Shown: positions 52,820-61,361 of the stretch, piece after piece
Numbering within the stretch: position 1 is the first letter of the stretch
Layout: every line of letters starts with the position of its first letter
Source: Pseudomonas koreensis
GTDB taxonomy: Bacteria > Pseudomonadota > Gammaproteobacteria > Pseudomonadales > Pseudomonadaceae
Assembly: GCF_025447595.1 (NCBI RefSeq)
Contig: NZ_JAOEJU010000015.1
Span: 90,257 to 154,256 of the forward strand
Direction of reading: 5' to 3'
Length of the DNA stretch: 64,000 nucleotides
The notes under the pieces: generated by a model
Told to the model about the DNA's origin: nothing
The model's database searches: none
Seen by the model: only the letters and a program-made list of their open reading frames with translations
Translations under genes and position numbers: made by a program

Positions 52820-54502
52820 TCAGATCCGGAACTGGCCAACCAGTTTGCCCAACCGTTGCCCCAGATCCGCCAGACTCCGCGAAGTCTGCGCCCCCAACTG
52901 CGTTTCATCCGCCACGTTGTCCACCGCCACCGCAATCTGATGCACGCTGCGGTTGATCTCTTCCGCCACCGCCGTCTGCTCTTCGGCAGCACTGGCAATC
53001 TGCGCGTTCATCGAGTTGATGGTCGCGATCAGATCCGCCATCGCATCCAGCGAAGCCCCCGCCTGATTGGCCTGGGCCGACGTGCCGTCACCCGCCTCAC
53101 TGGAACGACGCATCGCTTCAACCGCCGACTGCGTCCCCGCCTGCAAGCGGTCGATCATCCCCTGGATTTCCTGAGTGCTGATCTGCGTACGCGACGCCAG
53201 CGCCCGCACCTCGTCCGCCACCACCGCAAACCCGCGTCCGGCCTCGCCCGCCCGTGCCGCTTCAATTGCAGCGTTGAGCGCCAGCAGGTTGGTCTGCTCG
53301 GCAATCGAACGGATCACCCCGAGCACGCCGACAATCGATGACACGTCCTGTTGCAGGCTGTCGAGGGACACGCCGCTGCTGCGGATGTCGTCCACCAGCG
53401 CATGAATCTGCTTGATGCTGCCGGCCACCACACGCTTGGCGGTCTGGCCTTCTTCGTCGGTCTGCTGCGCGGCGACGGCGGCGTTCTGTGCGCTCTTGGC
53501 AACTTCCTGAGCGGCGGCGGACATTTCGTTGATCGCGGTGGCGACCTGATCGGTTTCGTGACGCTGACGCTCCATGGCCTGATCGGAGCGCTGGGCCTGA
53601 TCCGACACCTGAGTCACCAGCCCGGTCAGTTGCGACGTCATCTCGGTGATCTGCCGCACCAGGCCGTGGATCTTGTCGACAAAGCGGTTGAACGAGCCGG
53701 CCAGTTCGCCGAGTTCGTCCTGGCTGGTGATGGTCAGGCGCCGAGTCAGGTCGCCCTCGCCCGCCGCGATGTCATCGAGGTTGGCTTTCATCAGGGTCAA
53801 CGGTCGCAGAATGGTGTTGGCCAGCAGCATCCCCGCTGCCGCGATCACCAGCAGCACCACCACTGCCACGCCGACGATGCTCAGCACCACGCCCTGCATG
53901 CGTTCCTGCACCTTGGCCTCGACCACCGCCACTTGCGCTTCGATGCCGTCGAGGTTGACCGACGTACCGACCGCCATGTCCCACTTCGCCAGGTATTCCG
54001 TGTAACCGAGTTTCGGCACCAGCACTTGCGCGTTGCCCGGCAACGGCGAGCTGTATTGCAGGTAGTGGGTACCGTCCTTCGCGACCTTCACCAGATCTCG
54101 GTTGACGTAGACGCCGTTCGGGTCGCGGTTGTCCTTGAAGCTTTTGCCCACGCCTTCGGGGTCGTTGGCCTTGAACAGGCGCACGGTCTCGGAGTCGTAG
54201 CCAAAGAAGTAGCCGTCCTTGCCGTACTTGATGCTCGACAGCAGCTTGATCACCTGCGCCCGCGCTTCTGCGTCACCGGGGGCGGCAGCGTCGTACAACG
54301 GTTTGATGGTGGTCATGGCCACGGCGACGTAGCTGGCCAGGGTGGCCTTGGCGTCACCGAGCAGGCGTTCGCGGGTCTGTTCGACTTCCTTGCGCGCCTG
54401 TTCCTGAAGGATGAACAGCGTGGTCAGGCTGATCACCAGCGCAAAGAGCAAGACCGGAAGGACGGCAAGGGACAGGACTTTAGCCTTGAGACTCAGGCGC
54501 AT
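52820..54502 (-). CDS. Methyl-accepting chemotaxis protein, sCache_2 sensor
   Basis: A 560-residue transmembrane chemoreceptor. TM1 is residues about 10-32. The periplasmic single Cache domain is about 40-190 (GKDGYFFGYDSETVRLFKAN, NRDPNGVYVNRDLVK). TM2 is about 205-228. HAMP follows, then the cytoplasmic signalling hairpin with the invariant tip EQTNLLALNAAIEAARAGE near residue 397. sCache_2 receptors commonly bind small organic acids. Transcribed from a FliA-type promoter at 54544, so it is made with the flagellar late genes. Confidence 0.95.
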   Translation of the reverse strand: MRLSLKAKVLSLAVLPVLLFALVISLTTLFILQEQARKEVEQTRERLLGDAKATLASYVAVAMTTIKPLYDAAAPGDAEARAQVIKLLSSIKYGKDGYFFGYDSETVRLFKANDPEGVGKSFKDNRDPNGVYVNRDLVKVAKDGTHYLQYSSPLPGNAQVLVPKLGYTEYLAKWDMAVGTSVNLDGIEAQVAVVEAKVQERMQGVVLSIVGVAVVVLLVIAAAGMLLANTILRPLTLMKANLDDIAAGEGDLTRRLTITSQDELGELAGSFNRFVDKIHGLVRQITEMTSQLTGLVTQVSDQAQRSDQAMERQRHETDQVATAINEMSAAAQEVAKSAQNAAVAAQQTDEEGQTAKRVVAGSIKQIHALVDDIRSSGVSLDSLQQDVSSIVGVLGVIRSIAEQTNLLALNAAIEAARAGEAGRGFAVVADEVRALASRTQISTQEIQGMIDRLQAGTQSAVEAMRRSSEAGDGTSAQANQAGASLDAMADLIATINSMNAQIASAAEEQTAVAEEINRSVHQIAVAVDNVADETQLGAQTSRSLADLGQRLGKLVGQFRI

Positions 54503-54543
54503 GGGGGCTCACTCTTTTGGTTTTATTGGCGTGGATAAAGGCG

Positions 54544-54570
54544 TTAACGGCACGCGAAACCAAAAGTTGA
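54544..54570 (-). promoter_or_regulatory. FliA (sigma-28) promoter of the sCache receptor
   Basis: On the minus strand: TCAACTTT, 11 nt, GCCGTTAA, against consensus TAAAGTTT-N11-GCCGATAA (6/8 and 7/8, exact spacing). It ends 42 nt before the start codon. Confidence 0.7.
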
Positions 54571-54591
54571 GCTGCGGATTAACCCGCACCT

Positions 54592-54688
54592 TGTGAGAGC
54601 CAGCCTGCTGGCGATAGCGATGACGTCGGATCAGTCGCCCAATGTGCTGACTGATCCGGCGTCATCGCCAGCAGGCTGGCTCCCACAG
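54592..54688. repeat. REP inverted pair, CCAGCCTGCTGGC class
   Basis: The arm core is GCCAGCCTGCTGGCGAT instead of GCGAGCTTGCTCGCGAT. The inner arms (GCGATGACGTCGGATCAGTC and inverse) are also complementary, so the whole element folds as one long hairpin. Confidence 0.85.
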
Positions 54689-54702
54689 GGGGATTTGTGG
54701 TG

Positions 54703-56022
54703 TTACAGGACCATCGCGGCCACCCAGCCAAACGCCAGCAGCGGCAGGTTGTAGTGCAGGAAGGTCGGGACCACGGTGTCCCAGATGTGGTGATGCTGGC
54801 CGTCGACGTTCAGGCCGGAGGTCGGGCCGAGGGTCGAGTCCGAGGCCGGCGAACCGGTGTCGCCCAGCGCCCCGGCCGTGCCGACGATGCACACGATTGC
54901 CATCGGGCTGAAGCCCAGTTGCACGCACAGCGGCACGAAGATCGCCGCGAGGATCGGCACTGTGGAAAACGACGAACCGATGCCGATGGTCACCATCAAC
55001 CCCACCAGCAACATCAACAGCGCGCCAATCGCCTGGCTGTGATCGATCCACGCCGCCGCGCTTTCAACCAGCGAACGCACTTCACCGGTGGCCTTGAGTA
55101 CTTCGGCAAAGCCCGAGGCGGAGATCATGATGAAGCCGATCATCGCCATCATCTTCATGCCTTCGGTGAACAGGTCATCGGTCTCACGCCATTTGACGAT
55201 GCCCGACGCCGAGAAGATCAGGAACCCGGCCAGCGCGCCGATAATCATCGAATCCAGCAGCAACTGAATGATGAACGCCGCCGCAATGGCCAGACCGGCG
55301 ATGCCGATCGTCATCGGGTTGTAGGCGACGCTGACCTGCTCCACCTGCTCGATCTTTTCCAGGTCATAGACACGCTTTTTGCGGTAGCTGAAGAACACCG
55401 CCAGCAACAGGCCGAAGACCATGCCCGCCGCCGGAATGGCCATCGCGTGCATGACGTTGATCTGGCTGATGTCCACGCCGGCCTTGCTGACATTGGCCAG
55501 CAGGATCTGGTTGAGGAAGATGTTGCCGAAACCGACCGGAAACACCATGTACGGCGTGATCAGGCCGAAGGTCATGACGCAGGCGATCAACCGGCGGTCC
55601 AGTTGCAGCTTGGTCAGTACATATAAAAGCGGCGGCACCAGCAGCGGAATGAACGCGATGTGAATCGGCAGGATGTTCTGCGAGGCAATCGCCACCACCC
55701 ACAGCAAGCCGATCAGCATCCATTTGACGCTGCCACCACCAGTCGCATGCTGACGGTCGACCATCGCCAGAGCCTTGTCGGCCAGCGCGTGGGCCAGACC
55801 GGACTTGGCAATCGCCACGGCGAAGGCGCCGAGCAACGCGTAGGACAACGCCACCGTCGCCCCGCCACCCAGGCCACTGTTGAAAGCCTTGAGCGTGGCG
55901 TCGATGCCCAGACCACCGGTCAGGCCACCGACCAGCGCACCGACGATCAACGCGATCACCACATGCACCCGGGACAGGCTGAGGATCAGCATGACGCCGA
56001 CCGCAGCAATCACTGCATTCAT
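54703..56022 (-). CDS. Na+/H+ antiporter-family (NhaC-like) transporter
   Basis: A 439-residue polytopic membrane protein (about 11-12 TM). It begins with VIAAVGVMLILSLSRVHVVI and carries the family segments SYALLGAFAVAIAKSGLAH, SQNILPIHIAFIPLLVPPLL, GIGSSFSTVPILAAIFVPL and ALGDTGSPASDSTLGPTSGLN, the last being a hallmark of this antiporter group. Ion or amino-acid exchange is plausible; some relatives were described as histidine or other amino-acid carriers. It sits between two chemoreceptor genes, divergent from the second. Confidence 0.9.
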   Translation of the reverse strand: MNAVIAAVGVMLILSLSRVHVVIALIVGALVGGLTGGLGIDATLKAFNSGLGGGATVALSYALLGAFAVAIAKSGLAHALADKALAMVDRQHATGGGSVKWMLIGLLWVVAIASQNILPIHIAFIPLLVPPLLYVLTKLQLDRRLIACVMTFGLITPYMVFPVGFGNIFLNQILLANVSKAGVDISQINVMHAMAIPAAGMVFGLLLAVFFSYRKKRVYDLEKIEQVEQVSVAYNPMTIGIAGLAIAAAFIIQLLLDSMIIGALAGFLIFSASGIVKWRETDDLFTEGMKMMAMIGFIMISASGFAEVLKATGEVRSLVESAAAWIDHSQAIGALLMLLVGLMVTIGIGSSFSTVPILAAIFVPLCVQLGFSPMAIVCIVGTAGALGDTGSPASDSTLGPTSGLNVDGQHHHIWDTVVPTFLHYNLPLLAFGWVAAMVL

Positions 56023-56337
56023 TTCACTACCTCAAAAACACGACGGTAAAGCCATTCACCGCCAGACAGGATGAGTCCGGCCGGCAAGCCACGAGGGTCG
56101 CCAGCGGATTTGCATAGAGGGTCTTATTAGAAGGGCGCGCACTGTGCCGCAGAGCGGGCGCAGTGTCAAAGCGAGCGGTCGGGGCACTGTGTAACTTTGC
56201 ATGATCAAAGCGCTGAAGATGGCATATCCGCCACAACATGCGTCAATTCGCCATATTGCATTTGCGCCATAAAGAAAGTCGAAACGCGGCCGTTACAGTG
56301 CAAAGTCTCAGATATTTATCGAATAAGGACGTCCTCC
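56023..56337. other. Divergent intergenic region, antiporter and chemoreceptor
   Basis: 315 nt without a gene. It holds the FliA-type promoter for the receptor at 56270; I recognise no other signal. An open frame from 56197 reads through this promoter and was discarded. Confidence 0.7.
56270..56296 (+). promoter_or_regulatory. FliA (sigma-28) promoter of the dCache receptor
   Basis: TAAAGAAA, 11 nt, GCCGTTAC, against consensus TAAAGTTT-N11-GCCGATAA (6/8 and 6/8, exact spacing), 41 nt before the start codon at 56338. Confidence 0.68.
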
Positions 56338-58485
56338 ATGTCGCTCAGACAACTTTCCATCCAATGGAAAATCACCCTGCTCGCCGGGCTCTGCCTGGCC
56401 GGTATCGTGACCCTGTTGGTGGGTCTTTCGCTGTATCGCATGGAGCACAGTTCCGAACTGGTAAAAGCTTCGAGCATGGAAATGCTCACCGAATCGGCCC
56501 AGGCCCGCATTGAATCCCAGGGTGAAGTTCAGGCGGCGGGCATTCGTCAGCAATTCATGGACGCCTATCAATATGGCCACGGTTTCTCGCGTCAGGTGCT
56601 GTTCCTGCGCGAACAGGCCGAGAAGCGCTTCCTCGATGCCTTCGACCTGCGCGAAGACATGACCCGCCAGGTGAAATCGGCACTGCAGGCCAACCCGGAA
56701 CTGCTCGGTCTGTCGCTGGTGTTCGAAGCCAACGCGCTGGACGGCAAGGATGAACTGTTCGCCGGGCAAGCCGAACTGGGCAGCAACGACAAGGGCCGCT
56801 TCGCCCTGTACTGGTCGCAGCCAACACCGGGCAAAGTGACCTCGATGGCACTGCCGGAAAGCGACATGGCCGACACCAGCACCGGCCCCAGCGGTCAGGC
56901 CGCCAACGCCTGGTTCACCTGCCCGCGCACCACGCTCAAGCCGTGCGTGATCGAACCCTACTTCTATGTGATCGACGGGCAAAAGGTGCTGATGACCAGC
57001 ATCGTGTTCCCGCTGATGGTCAACGGCAAAGTCATCGCCTCGCTGTCGGTGGACATCAACCTCAACAGCCTGCAAGCGATCAGCCAGAGCGCCAGCAAAA
57101 AGCTCTACGACGGCCAGACCGCCGTGAGCATCATCAGCCCCGCCGGCCTGCTCGCCGGTTACAGCCCGGACGCCAATAAACTCAGCCAACGTCTGGATGC
57201 CGTGGACACCACCAGCGGCGCCGAGCTGCTGCGCCTGCTCGCTTCGAGCCACACCGTCAGCAGCCTGCACAGCAACGAGCGGCTGAAAGTGCTGTCGCCG
57301 TTCCAGCCGATTCCCGGCGGCCCGTCGTGGGGCGTGTTGCTCGATGTGCCGGAGAAAGTGCTGGTGAGCCGCGCCGAAGCGCTCAAGCAACAACTGGATG
57401 CCAGCAACACTTCCGGCACCCTGATCGAACTGAGCCTGGGCGTAATCGCCGCGCTGATCGGCCTGCTGCTGGTGTGGCTGATGGCACGCAGCGTGACCAA
57501 ACCGATCCTCGGCGTGGCCCATATGCTGGAAGACATCGCCAGCGGTGAAGGCGACCTGACCCGTCGCCTGGCCTACGACAAGAAGGACGAGCTCGGTCAA
57601 CTGGCCGGCTGGTTCAACCGTTTCCTCGACAAGCTGCAACCGATCATCGCCGAGGTGAAACGCTCGGTGCAGGACGCGCGTAACACCGCCGACCAGTCGT
57701 CGGCCATCGCCACCCAGACCAGCGCCGGCATGGAGCAGCAATACCGCCAGGTCGATCAGGTCGCCACCGCATCCCACGAAATGAGCGCCACCGCCCAGGA
57801 CGTGGCCCGCAGCGCTGCGCAAGCCGCCGAAGCCGCCAAGGATGCCGATCGCGCCACGCGTCAGGGCCTGACCGTGATCGACCGCACCACCGCCAGCATC
57901 GACACCCTCGCCGCCGACATGAGCGCAGCGATGGTGCAAGTCGAAGGCCTGGCTGCCAACAGCGAGAAGATCGGCACCGTACTGGAGACCATCCGCGCCA
58001 TTGCCGAGCAGACCAACCTGCTGGCCCTGAACGCCGCCATCGAAGCGGCCCGTGCTGGTGAGGCCGGACGCGGTTTTGCGGTGGTCGCTGACGAAGTGCG
58101 CAACCTCGCCCGCCGCACTCAAGAGTCGGTGGAAGAAACCCGCCAGGTGATCGAGCAACTGCAGAACGGCACTCAGGACGTGGTCGGCTCGATGGGCAAC
58201 AGCCATCGTCAAGCACAAGGCAGCGTCGAACAGGTCGGCCAGGCCGTGACGGCGCTGCGCCAGATCGGTGACGCGGTGACGGTGATCAGCGACATGAACC
58301 TGCAGATCGCCAGCGCCGCTGAAGAACAGAGTGCAGTGGCTGAAGAAATCAACAACAACGTGGCGACGATTCGTGATGTGACGGAATCGCTGTCGGGGCA
58401 GGCGAATGAATCGGCGCGGGTGAGTCAGTCGCTCAATAGCCTGGCGAATCAGCAGCAGAGTTTGATGGATCAGTTCCGGGTTTAA
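56338..58485 (+). CDS. Methyl-accepting chemotaxis protein, large (dCache-like) sensor
   Basis: A 715-residue chemoreceptor. TM1 is residues about 13-32. A periplasmic sensor of roughly 320 residues follows, with two-lobe Cache character (LLGLSLVFEANALDGKDELF, TSIVFPLMVNGKVIASLSVD). TM2 is near 362-383, then HAMP, and a signalling domain whose tip EQTNLLALNAAIEAARAGE starts near residue 557. Two cysteines in FTCPRTTLKPCVIEPYF may form a disulfide in the sensor. The ATG at 56338 was chosen because the signal-anchor follows at once and a FliA promoter lies 41 nt upstream. Ligand unknown. Confidence 0.95.
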   Translation: MSLRQLSIQWKITLLAGLCLAGIVTLLVGLSLYRMEHSSELVKASSMEMLTESAQARIESQGEVQAAGIRQQFMDAYQYGHGFSRQVLFLREQAEKRFLDAFDLREDMTRQVKSALQANPELLGLSLVFEANALDGKDELFAGQAELGSNDKGRFALYWSQPTPGKVTSMALPESDMADTSTGPSGQAANAWFTCPRTTLKPCVIEPYFYVIDGQKVLMTSIVFPLMVNGKVIASLSVDINLNSLQAISQSASKKLYDGQTAVSIISPAGLLAGYSPDANKLSQRLDAVDTTSGAELLRLLASSHTVSSLHSNERLKVLSPFQPIPGGPSWGVLLDVPEKVLVSRAEALKQQLDASNTSGTLIELSLGVIAALIGLLLVWLMARSVTKPILGVAHMLEDIASGEGDLTRRLAYDKKDELGQLAGWFNRFLDKLQPIIAEVKRSVQDARNTADQSSAIATQTSAGMEQQYRQVDQVATASHEMSATAQDVARSAAQAAEAAKDADRATRQGLTVIDRTTASIDTLAADMSAAMVQVEGLAANSEKIGTVLETIRAIAEQTNLLALNAAIEAARAGEAGRGFAVVADEVRNLARRTQESVEETRQVIEQLQNGTQDVVGSMGNSHRQAQGSVEQVGQAVTALRQIGDAVTVISDMNLQIASAAEEQSAVAEEINNNVATIRDVTESLSGQANESARVSQSLNSLANQQQSLMDQFRV

Positions 58486-58501
58486 AAACCACCGTAACTT
58501 T

Positions 58502-58590
58502 TGTGGGAGCGAGCTTGCTCGCGAAAGCGATCTGTCAGATACAAAAATAGTGACGGACATGCACCTTCGCGAGCAAGCTCGCTCCCACAG
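58502..58590. repeat. REP inverted pair
   Basis: TGTGGGAGCGAGCTTGCTCG and its inverse, between the convergent chemoreceptor and sensor-kinase genes. Confidence 0.9.
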
Positions 58591-58614
58591 GGTAGACTTT
58601 CAGTGTGCCGAGGC

Positions 58615-59928
58615 TCACCGCCGAGGCAGTTGAATCTCCACCTTCAACCCGCCCCATTCGCTTTCGCCCAACACCAACACCCCGCCCCACGCTTCGACGA
58701 TATCCCGCACTATTCCCAGCCCCAACCCATGCCCCTGGGTCTGTTCATCCAGTCGCGTACCACGACTGAAGACATGAGCACGCTGCAATTCGGGAATCCC
58801 CGGCCCGTCATCTTCCACGCTCAGCACAAAACCTTCTGCCGTCTCGACCACACTCAGCCGCACCTCGGCATCCGCCCACTTGCAGGCGTTATCCAGCAGG
58901 TTGCCGAGCAGCTCCAGCAAGTCTTCACGGTCCCACGGCAATTGCAGGCCGGGTGGAGAGACGTAACTCAGTTCCAGATGTTCGCCATGGATCATGTTCA
59001 ACGTCGACAGCAGGCCCGGCAGCTCTGCGTCGCAATCGAACAACGCCCCCGGCAGCGCATCGCCGGACAGGCGTGCACGATTGAGCTCGCGATTCAGTCG
59101 TTGCTGAACCTGTTCCAGTTGTTCCTTGAGAATTTTGCGCAGCTCTGGATGCGCGTCGAGTCGCTCACTCGACGCCAGACTCAACAGCACCGCCAACGGG
59201 GTTTTCAGGGCATGCCCGAGATTGCCCAGGGCATTGCGCGAGCGCTTGAGGCTGTCTTCGGTGTGCGCCAGCAAATGGTTGATCTGCGCCACCAGCGGTT
59301 CCAGTTCCGCCGGCACTTGTTCATCGAGTTGTGAACGCTGGCCCTGCTGCAACTGAGCGATCTGTTCGCGAGCCTTTTCCAGCGGCCGCAACGCGCGGCG
59401 CACGGTCAGGCGTTGCAGCAACAGAATCAGCAGCAACCCGGCCAGCCCGAGGCCGAGGCCGATCTGCCGCATGCGCTGGAAGCTCTCGCGCACCGGCGTG
59501 TAATCCTGGGCCACACTGATGGAAATCGACTGGCCGAGTCGTCGGTAGTCCGAACGCAGCACCAGCAACTGCTGGCCATCCGGCCCCAATTGCAGGTTGC
59601 TGTGCAAACCGGGGCGTTCGAGCAGCGGCAAATCCTGATCCCACAAGGATCGAGAACGCCAGTGGCTTTCCGCGAAGTCGATGCGGAAGTAATGCCCGGA
59701 AAACGGCCGCAGATAAGCCGGCGACAAATGTCGCTCGTCCAGTTGCAAGCCCTGAGGGCCTCGAACCAGTGCCACCAGCAGGCTCTCGCTGTCGTTACGC
59801 AACCCGGCCTCGAGATAGCGCTGCAAACCCGCTTCGAACAGCCACAGACTGGTTTGCGCCAGCAGCACGCCGACGACCAACAGCACACTGATCAACCCCA
59901 GACTCAAACGGCGCTGGATCGATCTCAC
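58615..59928 (-). CDS. Sensor histidine kinase of two-component system
   Basis: A 437-residue inner-membrane kinase. TM1 is residues 9-28, with a periplasmic sensor of about 125 residues. TM2 is 156-171, followed by a HAMP-like linker. The dimerisation helix has phospho-acceptor H239 (NLGHALKTPLA). The ATPase domain has N box NLLDNACKWA, G1 DDGPGIP and G2 GHGLGLGI. It phosphorylates the response regulator whose gene overlaps its start by 4 nt. It is PhoQ/QseC-like in layout. The signal could involve the exported PepSY proteins in the same operon. Confidence 0.95.
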   Translation of the reverse strand: MRSIQRRLSLGLISVLLVVGVLLAQTSLWLFEAGLQRYLEAGLRNDSESLLVALVRGPQGLQLDERHLSPAYLRPFSGHYFRIDFAESHWRSRSLWDQDLPLLERPGLHSNLQLGPDGQQLLVLRSDYRRLGQSISISVAQDYTPVRESFQRMRQIGLGLGLAGLLLILLLQRLTVRRALRPLEKAREQIAQLQQGQRSQLDEQVPAELEPLVAQINHLLAHTEDSLKRSRNALGNLGHALKTPLAVLLSLASSERLDAHPELRKILKEQLEQVQQRLNRELNRARLSGDALPGALFDCDAELPGLLSTLNMIHGEHLELSYVSPPGLQLPWDREDLLELLGNLLDNACKWADAEVRLSVVETAEGFVLSVEDDGPGIPELQRAHVFSRGTRLDEQTQGHGLGLGIVRDIVEAWGGVLVLGESEWGGLKVEIQLPRR

Positions 59929-60593
59929 GAAGCCTGTCCGCCAAACAGATAACCCTGGCCGCGACGGGTTTCGATCACGCTTTTACCGAGCTTGCGCCGC
60001 AGGTGATTGACGTGGACTTCAAGCACGTTGGAATCGCGCTCGGTCTCACCGTCGTAGAGGTGTTCGGCGAGGTGGCTTTTGGAAAGAATCTGCTCCGGGT
60101 GCAGCATGAAGTAACGCAACAGTCGGAATTCGGCAGCGGTCAGCTGAATGTCGGCGCCGTCACGCACAACACACTGACGGCCCTCGTCCAGGTGCAGCCC
60201 GGCGGCCTTCAGCGTCGGCTGGTTGGCCTGGCCCTTGGAGCGACGCAGCAGCGACTGGATGCGTAGATACAGTTCTTCCGGGTGAAAGGGTTTGGTCAGG
60301 TAATCGTCGGCACCGGCCTTCAGGCCTTCGATGCGTTCGGCCCAGGAATCGCGGGCGGTGAGGATCAGCACCGGAATCGTCAGACCGCCGGCGCGCCATT
60401 GCGCCAGCACCTCAAGCCCCGGCACGCCGGGCAGACCGAGGTCGAGGACGATCAGGTCATAAGGCTCGCTGCTGCCCTGATAGACCGCATCGCGCCCGTC
60501 CGCCAGCCAGTCCACCGCGTAGCCCTGACGTTGCAGGCCGGCGAGCAGTTCGTCAGCCAGCGGTACGTGGTCTTCCACCAGAAGCAAGCGCAT
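59925..60593 (-). CDS. OmpR-family response regulator
   Basis: A 222-residue transcription factor. Its receiver domain has the acidic pair near residues 7-8 (VEDH), the phospho-acceptor D51 (LIVLDLGLPG) and K101 (LTKPF). A winged-helix DNA-binding domain follows (LTAAEFRLLRYFMLHPEQ, NVLEVHVNHLRRKLG, ETRRGQGYLF). It overlaps the kinase gene by 4 nt and lies 3 nt after a PepSY gene, so the four genes form one operon. Direct repeats in the divergent region at 61265 may be its binding site. Confidence 0.96.
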   Translation of the reverse strand: MRLLLVEDHVPLADELLAGLQRQGYAVDWLADGRDAVYQGSSEPYDLIVLDLGLPGVPGLEVLAQWRAGGLTIPVLILTARDSWAERIEGLKAGADDYLTKPFHPEELYLRIQSLLRRSKGQANQPTLKAAGLHLDEGRQCVVRDGADIQLTAAEFRLLRYFMLHPEQILSKSHLAEHLYDGETERDSNVLEVHVNHLRRKLGKSVIETRRGQGYLFGGQAS

Positions 60594-60596
60594 CGG

Positions 60597-60908
60597 TCAA
60601 TCTTCCTTGTCTTTCACGAGTTCGCCGGTGTCGGCCCTCAGGTGCAGCTCGCGGGCCACGCCTTCGACGGTCAGCAACTCGACTTCATAAATGTAGACGT
60701 CGTGTTTTTCTTCCAGCTCGACTTCCAGCAGTTTCGCGCCGGGATAACGGTCCATCGCCTGCTGCAGCACTTGCTCCAGCGGCAGGATCACGCCCTGCTT
60801 GCGCAGATTGAGGGCTTCGTCGGGACCCAGGTCGCGGGCCATGGCCGTCGAGCAAAACATCACCAGCGCCAGTGCCGTACGGCGCGTGGCGCGAACATTA
60901 ACCTTCAT
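60597..60908 (-). CDS. Exported PepSY-domain protein (second copy)
   Basis: A 103-residue protein with a signal peptide (cleavage after TAMA). The PepSY fold contains RDLGPDEALNLRKQGV, a conserved central ELEEKHDVYIYEVEL and a closing LHLRADTGELVKDKED. PepSY proteins often inhibit peptidases or sense in the periplasm. The start overlaps the stop of the first copy by 1 nt. It is clearly a paralogue of the neighbouring gene. Confidence 0.92.
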   Translation of the reverse strand: MKVNVRATRRTALALVMFCSTAMARDLGPDEALNLRKQGVILPLEQVLQQAMDRYPGAKLLEVELEEKHDVYIYEVELLTVEGVARELHLRADTGELVKDKED

Positions 60909-61216
60909 TACGTATCCTGATGATCCTTGAGCACTTGCCCGCTCACCGCGTCCAGTTCCAGATCCCATTCCAGCCCCTGCGGATCACGCAGTTCGATCTG
61001 GTAGATGTACTTGCCGTACTGCTCTTCCAGCTCGGTGTCGGTGATCGTCGAACCCGGGTGTCTGGCCAACGCAGTGGCGTTGAGCTTCTCGAAGGAGACG
61101 ATAGTACCAGCGTCGCGCAGGCGCAGGGCTTCATCCGGGCCGAGATCGCGGGCGTGAACGGTGCTGACGGTGAGGCCGATGATCGAGGCAAGGGTCAGGG
61201 CAGTCAGGGTTTTCAT
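60908..61216 (-). CDS. Exported PepSY-domain protein (first copy)
   Basis: A 102-residue periplasmic protein; the signal peptide ends near STVHA. PepSY features are RDLGPDEALRLRDAGT, ELEEQYGKYIYQIEL and LDAVSGQVLKDHQ, matching its downstream neighbour position by position. It heads the operon PepSY-PepSY-regulator-kinase. A tandem pair next to a two-component system recalls P. aeruginosa carSR/bqsRS-type loci, in which small exported proteins accompany the sensor. Confidence 0.92.
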   Translation of the reverse strand: MKTLTALTLASIIGLTVSTVHARDLGPDEALRLRDAGTIVSFEKLNATALARHPGSTITDTELEEQYGKYIYQIELRDPQGLEWDLELDAVSGQVLKDHQDT

Positions 61217-61263
61217 GGTGTCTCCGTATTTTTGATGTAGCTACGGCCAGCACCATAACGGTG

Positions 61264-61285
61264 CGAACTTAACTGAAACTGAATT
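61264..61285. promoter_or_regulatory. Direct-repeat candidate response-regulator box
   Basis: Read on the minus strand: TTCAGT-TTCAGT-TAAGTT, three hexamers in phase about 50 nt before the first PepSY start. It resembles direct-repeat boxes of OmpR-type regulators. Autoregulation is inferred. Confidence 0.4.
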
Positions 61286-61361
61286 GCCATCATTGGGTTT
61301 GCTCCTGCAGCCACAGCAACATGTGCTTATAATCTTTCGCTTGCTAACGATCGAGACCGGT

